Source: Candidatus Cloacimonadota bacterium (GTDB taxonomy: Bacteria > Cloacimonadota > Cloacimonadia > Cloacimonadales > JAIOQZ01). From it: a stretch of DNA of 8,082 nucleotides. The position numbers and the translations under genes are program-made. The notes under the pieces were generated by a model. The model was not told where the DNA came from, searched no databases, and saw only the letters and a list, made by a program, of their open reading frames with translations. The stretch is from contig JAIOTM010000022.1 of the NCBI GenBank assembly GCA_021106755.1, positions 1 to 8,082 on the forward strand, written 5' to 3'. Shown piece by piece: positions 5,023 through 8,082 of the stretch. Position 1 is the first letter of the stretch, and the number at the start of each line of letters is the position of its first letter.

Positions 5023-8000
5023 ATGAAATTGAAAGCGACATCTGGTCTTTTGCTAGTTTTGATTGTCGGAATACTAATTGCCGACCCAAGAGTATGGAGT
5101 GGTGACGATGGAACAATGAACGGGATTCCGATTCGTAATGGTGAAAATATTGACTGGACTCGTACAGCAGCAACACTTAATAACGGAAATGTTGTTTATG
5201 TATGGACGGATACCCGGCAGGGTGACAGAGATATTTGGGCGCAATGCGTTAATACAAGCGGAAACAATCTCTGGAATAACGGAGAATCTGTGTGTGTTGA
5301 CAGCATAGTTAACCGGCAGGAAAATCCGGTTTGTATTAATTCAACCGATGGTGGCGTTATTATTGCCTGGGTTGATTTTACAGATAGCGACAATAGTGAT
5401 ATTTATGCCCAGAAGCTTGACGAGAACGGAACTCTCTTATGGGGAGATGGTGGTGTTCCACTTTGTGTTGCCGACGATGTTCAGAATTCTTTGAATATTG
5501 TTCAGGATGAAAACGGTGGTGCCTATATAATCTGGAGTGACTCGCGTAATGCAGATTGTTCTGATATTTATGGTATGCACGTGGATGCAAATGGTACTAA
5601 TCTGTGGGCAACTGATGGACTCCCTGTTGCAGATGGTCCAGGTGCACAAATTGGTCATGTTATGCGTAAAGATGGTCAGGATGGTGCAATACTTTGCTGG
5701 ATAAATTCCAACAATGGTAGAGATATTATGGCTCGTCGCATTATCAGTGATGGCTCCAATCCATGGGGTAGTGCCCTTGTTTTATGTGATGCTCCATGTG
5801 ACCAGAAAAATATAACACTTATCCAGAACGATACAGACAAGTTTGCTATTGCCTGGAGAGACCTTCGTACTGAAAACAATGGTGACATATATGCACAGAT
5901 TATTGATATAAATGGTAATCTGCATTGGGCTTCCGACCCGCAAGGCAAGGTTGTTTATGCTGGACCAGGAATTCAGGAAAATCCAAGAGTCAGCTCAGAT
6001 GGAAATGGAGATTTTTTTGTTGTATGGCAGGATGACCGTTACGTTACACAATATAGAGATATTTATATTCAGAAAATGACCATGGCAGGCACAATTGCTC
6101 CATCGTGGCCAGCTGACGGAGTAGTGGTTTGTGATGAAATTTACAATCAGCAAAACTCCCGAATTGTTCATGATGATAACGGTGGTTGCTATATAGTATG
6201 GGACGATGGACGTAATGGTGGTTACCCCAACGATGATATTTATATCCAGCAGGTTAACAGTACAGGCAACCCTGTTCTTGAAGCAAATGGACGTATCCTT
6301 ACAGATAGAGACAATAGACAGTTTTATGCGCAAATACTTCGTAGTGGGGCTAACAATCTATTTGTTTGCTGGGGTGATATGCTGGACGGTTCCCCGGGCT
6401 TGTATTACAAAGCACTGGATATGTCTGCTACTCCACTAACCGGATTTGGTATGTATGGAAATGAAATTTTCCAGGGCTTAAGTGGCGATTGCAGTTCTTT
6501 TGTAACATGTGCATCCGGCTCAGATACATATATTGTCTGGTGTGATGAACGTTACGGTTATTCAGGTACACGTATTGTGGCTCAGCTTTTACACTCAGAC
6601 GGGACTTTCGGATTTGCAGAAAACGGTATTCCATTAACAGTTGACGTTGGCGAGATACAGGATTCTCCTCAGGTAGTACTTGATGATAATGATGGCATAG
6701 TATGTGTATGGGAACAACTTGAATCAGGCTATCCTAAAATAGTTGCTCAGGCTATGGACGGAAATGGAAACAAGCTCTGGGGTGATACTGGCTTAAGAGT
6801 TAGTGATAATGATCGGGATCAGGGGAAAACCAAAATAACTAAGGTTGAAGAAAACAATGGAACTTATTATTATATAGCCTGGTCAAACCTGGTTGCAAGC
6901 GGATTTGTTTGGGTAAATAAAATCTTTGCTCAAAAAATTGATGAAGCCGGAAATCTTCAGTGGGGAGATTCCGGTATGATTGTTGCGGAATATTCTGGTA
7001 GCTCATACGAAGACCTTTATATAGAATCTATGATAGACCAATACATTGTTTATCGATCATACGAAGATTTGTTTTTCAGAAAGATAAACGAAGATGGTTC
7101 AGCAGGTGTTGAACTGGTTCTTTGTGATGCTGTTGAAGTTCAAAGGAATGCTAAAGCAGTTCGTTATGAGGGAACTGACCAGATAATGATTATCTGGGAA
7201 GATAGGCGTCATGGACCTACCGGTATTTTTGGACAGATGGTTGATGTATCGACTGACACACCAACTATTGTCTGGGAAGAAAACGGAAGAGCAATTGCTT
7301 CTGATACATATGATTTCTATAAAGCGGAATTGAGTAATGAAGATGATAATTTCTATCTTGTCTGGGCAGACTTTGCTCAAGCAGGTGACGAAAACATTGC
7401 AATGCAAAAACTTGATGCTGATGGGAATTCGCTTTGGAATCCAGCAGTTTATGTTGTTGAGGAAGACTCTCGACAGACTGATCCTGATTTTATAACAGTT
7501 AATCACAATATATTTGCAGTATGGACTGATTTCAATGAGATTTCTGATTACAATTATGATGCTGATCTTTATGGCAATTTCCTTGGACCTGATGGCGGAT
7601 TTACATATACACCGGATAACGGTGGTTTCCCAATTTCAACGGCAATCAGGAGCCAGGGAAGATCTCAGATTTCTTATATTGGTGAAAATGATTCTGGTAA
7701 TTCGGAAGCTGTTGTTGTATGGCTTGACACACGTTCGAGTGGTGATGAAAAATTCGGAACTATTTATAGTATCTATGCACAGAAGATAGTCAATGAATAT
7801 ACTGTAAACAACGAAGATAGCTTACTGCCGGAAGCTGTAATTTCATTGAAACACAACTATCCAAATCCATTTAATCCTGAAACAACTATAGCATTTTCTC
7901 TTGAGAAAGCACGCAACGTTGAACTCACCGTTTACAATGTTAAGGGGCAGGCAGTAAAAACTCTTGTAAAAGATGATTTAGCTGACGGAGATTATAGCAT

Positions 8001-8082
8001 CGTCTTTAAAGGTGAGAACAATTCAGGACAATCAATAGCTTCCGGTGTCTATTTCTATCGTTTGAAATCAGATGAATTTAGG
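5023..8082 (+). CDS. Exported 16-repeat (probable beta-propeller) protein with C-terminal FlgD-like/T9SS-type domain (3' end missing)
   Basis: A single open frame of 1020 codons runs to the right edge. A signal peptide is clear: MKLKA, then a hydrophobic core LLLVLIVGILIA, with cleavage likely around residues 20-27. Sixteen degenerate repeats follow, each centred on an aromatic in [IV]-x-W-x-D-x-R: positions 61, 116, 171, 226, 278, 335, 393, 450, 506, 563, 620, 677 (Tyr), 725, 781, 834 and 900, mostly 52-58 apart. A typical unit reads GGxxIxW-D-R, DIYAQ, DxNGxxLW, G-x-x-VC. This resembles the blade repeats of large surface proteins in FCB genomes; the fold is inferred. After a linker (about 925-938) comes the C-terminal domain with YPNPFNPET (946-954), a VYNVKGQ motif and SGVYFYRLKS. 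Such domains typically end a few residues later, usually with a basic patch, so the stop should lie just past the window. They direct export or surface attachment where a type IX system exists. The ligand or function is unknown. Confidence 0.9.
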   Translation, partial: MKLKATSGLLLVLIVGILIADPRVWSGDDGTMNGIPIRNGENIDWTRTAATLNNGNVVYVWTDTRQGDRDIWAQCVNTSGNNLWNNGESVCVDSIVNRQENPVCINSTDGGVIIAWVDFTDSDNSDIYAQKLDENGTLLWGDGGVPLCVADDVQNSLNIVQDENGGAYIIWSDSRNADCSDIYGMHVDANGTNLWATDGLPVADGPGAQIGHVMRKDGQDGAILCWINSNNGRDIMARRIISDGSNPWGSALVLCDAPCDQKNITLIQNDTDKFAIAWRDLRTENNGDIYAQIIDINGNLHWASDPQGKVVYAGPGIQENPRVSSDGNGDFFVVWQDDRYVTQYRDIYIQKMTMAGTIAPSWPADGVVVCDEIYNQQNSRIVHDDNGGCYIVWDDGRNGGYPNDDIYIQQVNSTGNPVLEANGRILTDRDNRQFYAQILRSGANNLFVCWGDMLDGSPGLYYKALDMSATPLTGFGMYGNEIFQGLSGDCSSFVTCASGSDTYIVWCDERYGYSGTRIVAQLLHSDGTFGFAENGIPLTVDVGEIQDSPQVVLDDNDGIVCVWEQLESGYPKIVAQAMDGNGNKLWGDTGLRVSDNDRDQGKTKITKVEENNGTYYYIAWSNLVASGFVWVNKIFAQKIDEAGNLQWGDSGMIVAEYSGSSYEDLYIESMIDQYIVYRSYEDLFFRKINEDGSAGVELVLCDAVEVQRNAKAVRYEGTDQIMIIWEDRRHGPTGIFGQMVDVSTDTPTIVWEENGRAIASDTYDFYKAELSNEDDNFYLVWADFAQAGDENIAMQKLDADGNSLWNPAVYVVEEDSRQTDPDFITVNHNIFAVWTDFNEISDYNYDADLYGNFLGPDGGFTYTPDNGGFPISTAIRSQGRSQISYIGENDSGNSEAVVVWLDTRSSGDEKFGTIYSIYAQKIVNEYTVNNEDSLLPEAVISLKHNYPNPFNPETTIAFSLEKARNVELTVYNVKGQAVKTLVKDDLADGDYSIVFKGENNSGQSIASGVYFYRLKSDEFR

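Noticed and set aside
5995..6333. 112-codon minus-strand frame
   Set aside because: Antisense to the repeats of the exported protein. Its composition simply mirrors the W-x-D / DIY repeat codons.
7099..7506. 135-codon minus-strand frame inside the exported-protein gene
   Set aside because: It lies fully antisense to a well-supported repeat-protein frame, has no ribosome binding site context I can see, and shows no recognisable protein features. It is a shadow frame.
5023..7785. Repeats in the exported protein gene as a DNA-level tandem repeat or CRISPR-like array
   Set aside because: The repeats are conserved only at protein level, with variable spacing and little nucleotide identity, so they are protein blades and not a DNA array.

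Overview
The window looks like chromosomal DNA from a moderately AT-rich, Gram-negative-type bacterium of the FCB superphylum or a neighbouring candidate phylum. The best clue is the C-terminus of the rightmost protein. It carries the YPNPFNPET...FSL / VYNxxGQ / SGVYFYRL signature of the FlgD-Ig-like / type IX-style C-terminal domain, which is frequent in Cloacimonadota, Ignavibacteria, KSB1, Marinimicrobia and Fibrobacteres. Cloacimonadota is my first guess, but the phylum is an inference.

Left half (1-4497, minus strand): three genes are read right to left. First is a membrane-anchored TPR protein (3187-4497). Its stop codon is built into the Shine-Dalgarno region of a 51-residue single-span membrane microprotein (3019-3174). 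Two adjacent stem-loops (2942-2992) follow and probably end or attenuate that transcript. After about 190 nt of leader comes a large ABCG-type half transporter (2751 to beyond base 1). It has an unusual N-terminal extension: a TerB-like helical region and FHA-like beta segments, followed by the ATPase and then the membrane domain. It runs off the left edge after 917 codons. The leader before it (2810-2929) holds a short stretch that reads like a decayed small coding sequence.

Middle (4498-5022): this is a 525-nt divergent intergenic region. It holds a weak promoter candidate for the TPR gene, a perfect 10-bp inverted repeat (4652-4661/4692-4701), an 82-codon stop-free minus-strand stretch with no usable start, and what appears to be the left end of a decayed IS1182-like element. 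The IS piece consists of a GGGGCTGTTGCAC tip at 4781 and the first ~30-39 codons of a transposase at 4843-4962. The promoter of the next gene sits directly on the broken end of this relic.

Right half (5023 to beyond 8082, plus strand): one very large exported protein, 1020 codons visible. It has a signal peptide, 16 degenerate ~55-residue repeats centred on a W-x-D-x-R motif (probably beta-propeller blades), and the C-terminal sorting-type domain. Its stop lies just outside the window, probably within about ten codons.

How the genes may work together: the TPR protein, microprotein and ABC transporter are co-directional and all membrane-linked, so they may form one envelope machine. That is inference. 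The exported repeat protein is divergently transcribed and need not be related to them. No RNA genes or CRISPR arrays were seen.
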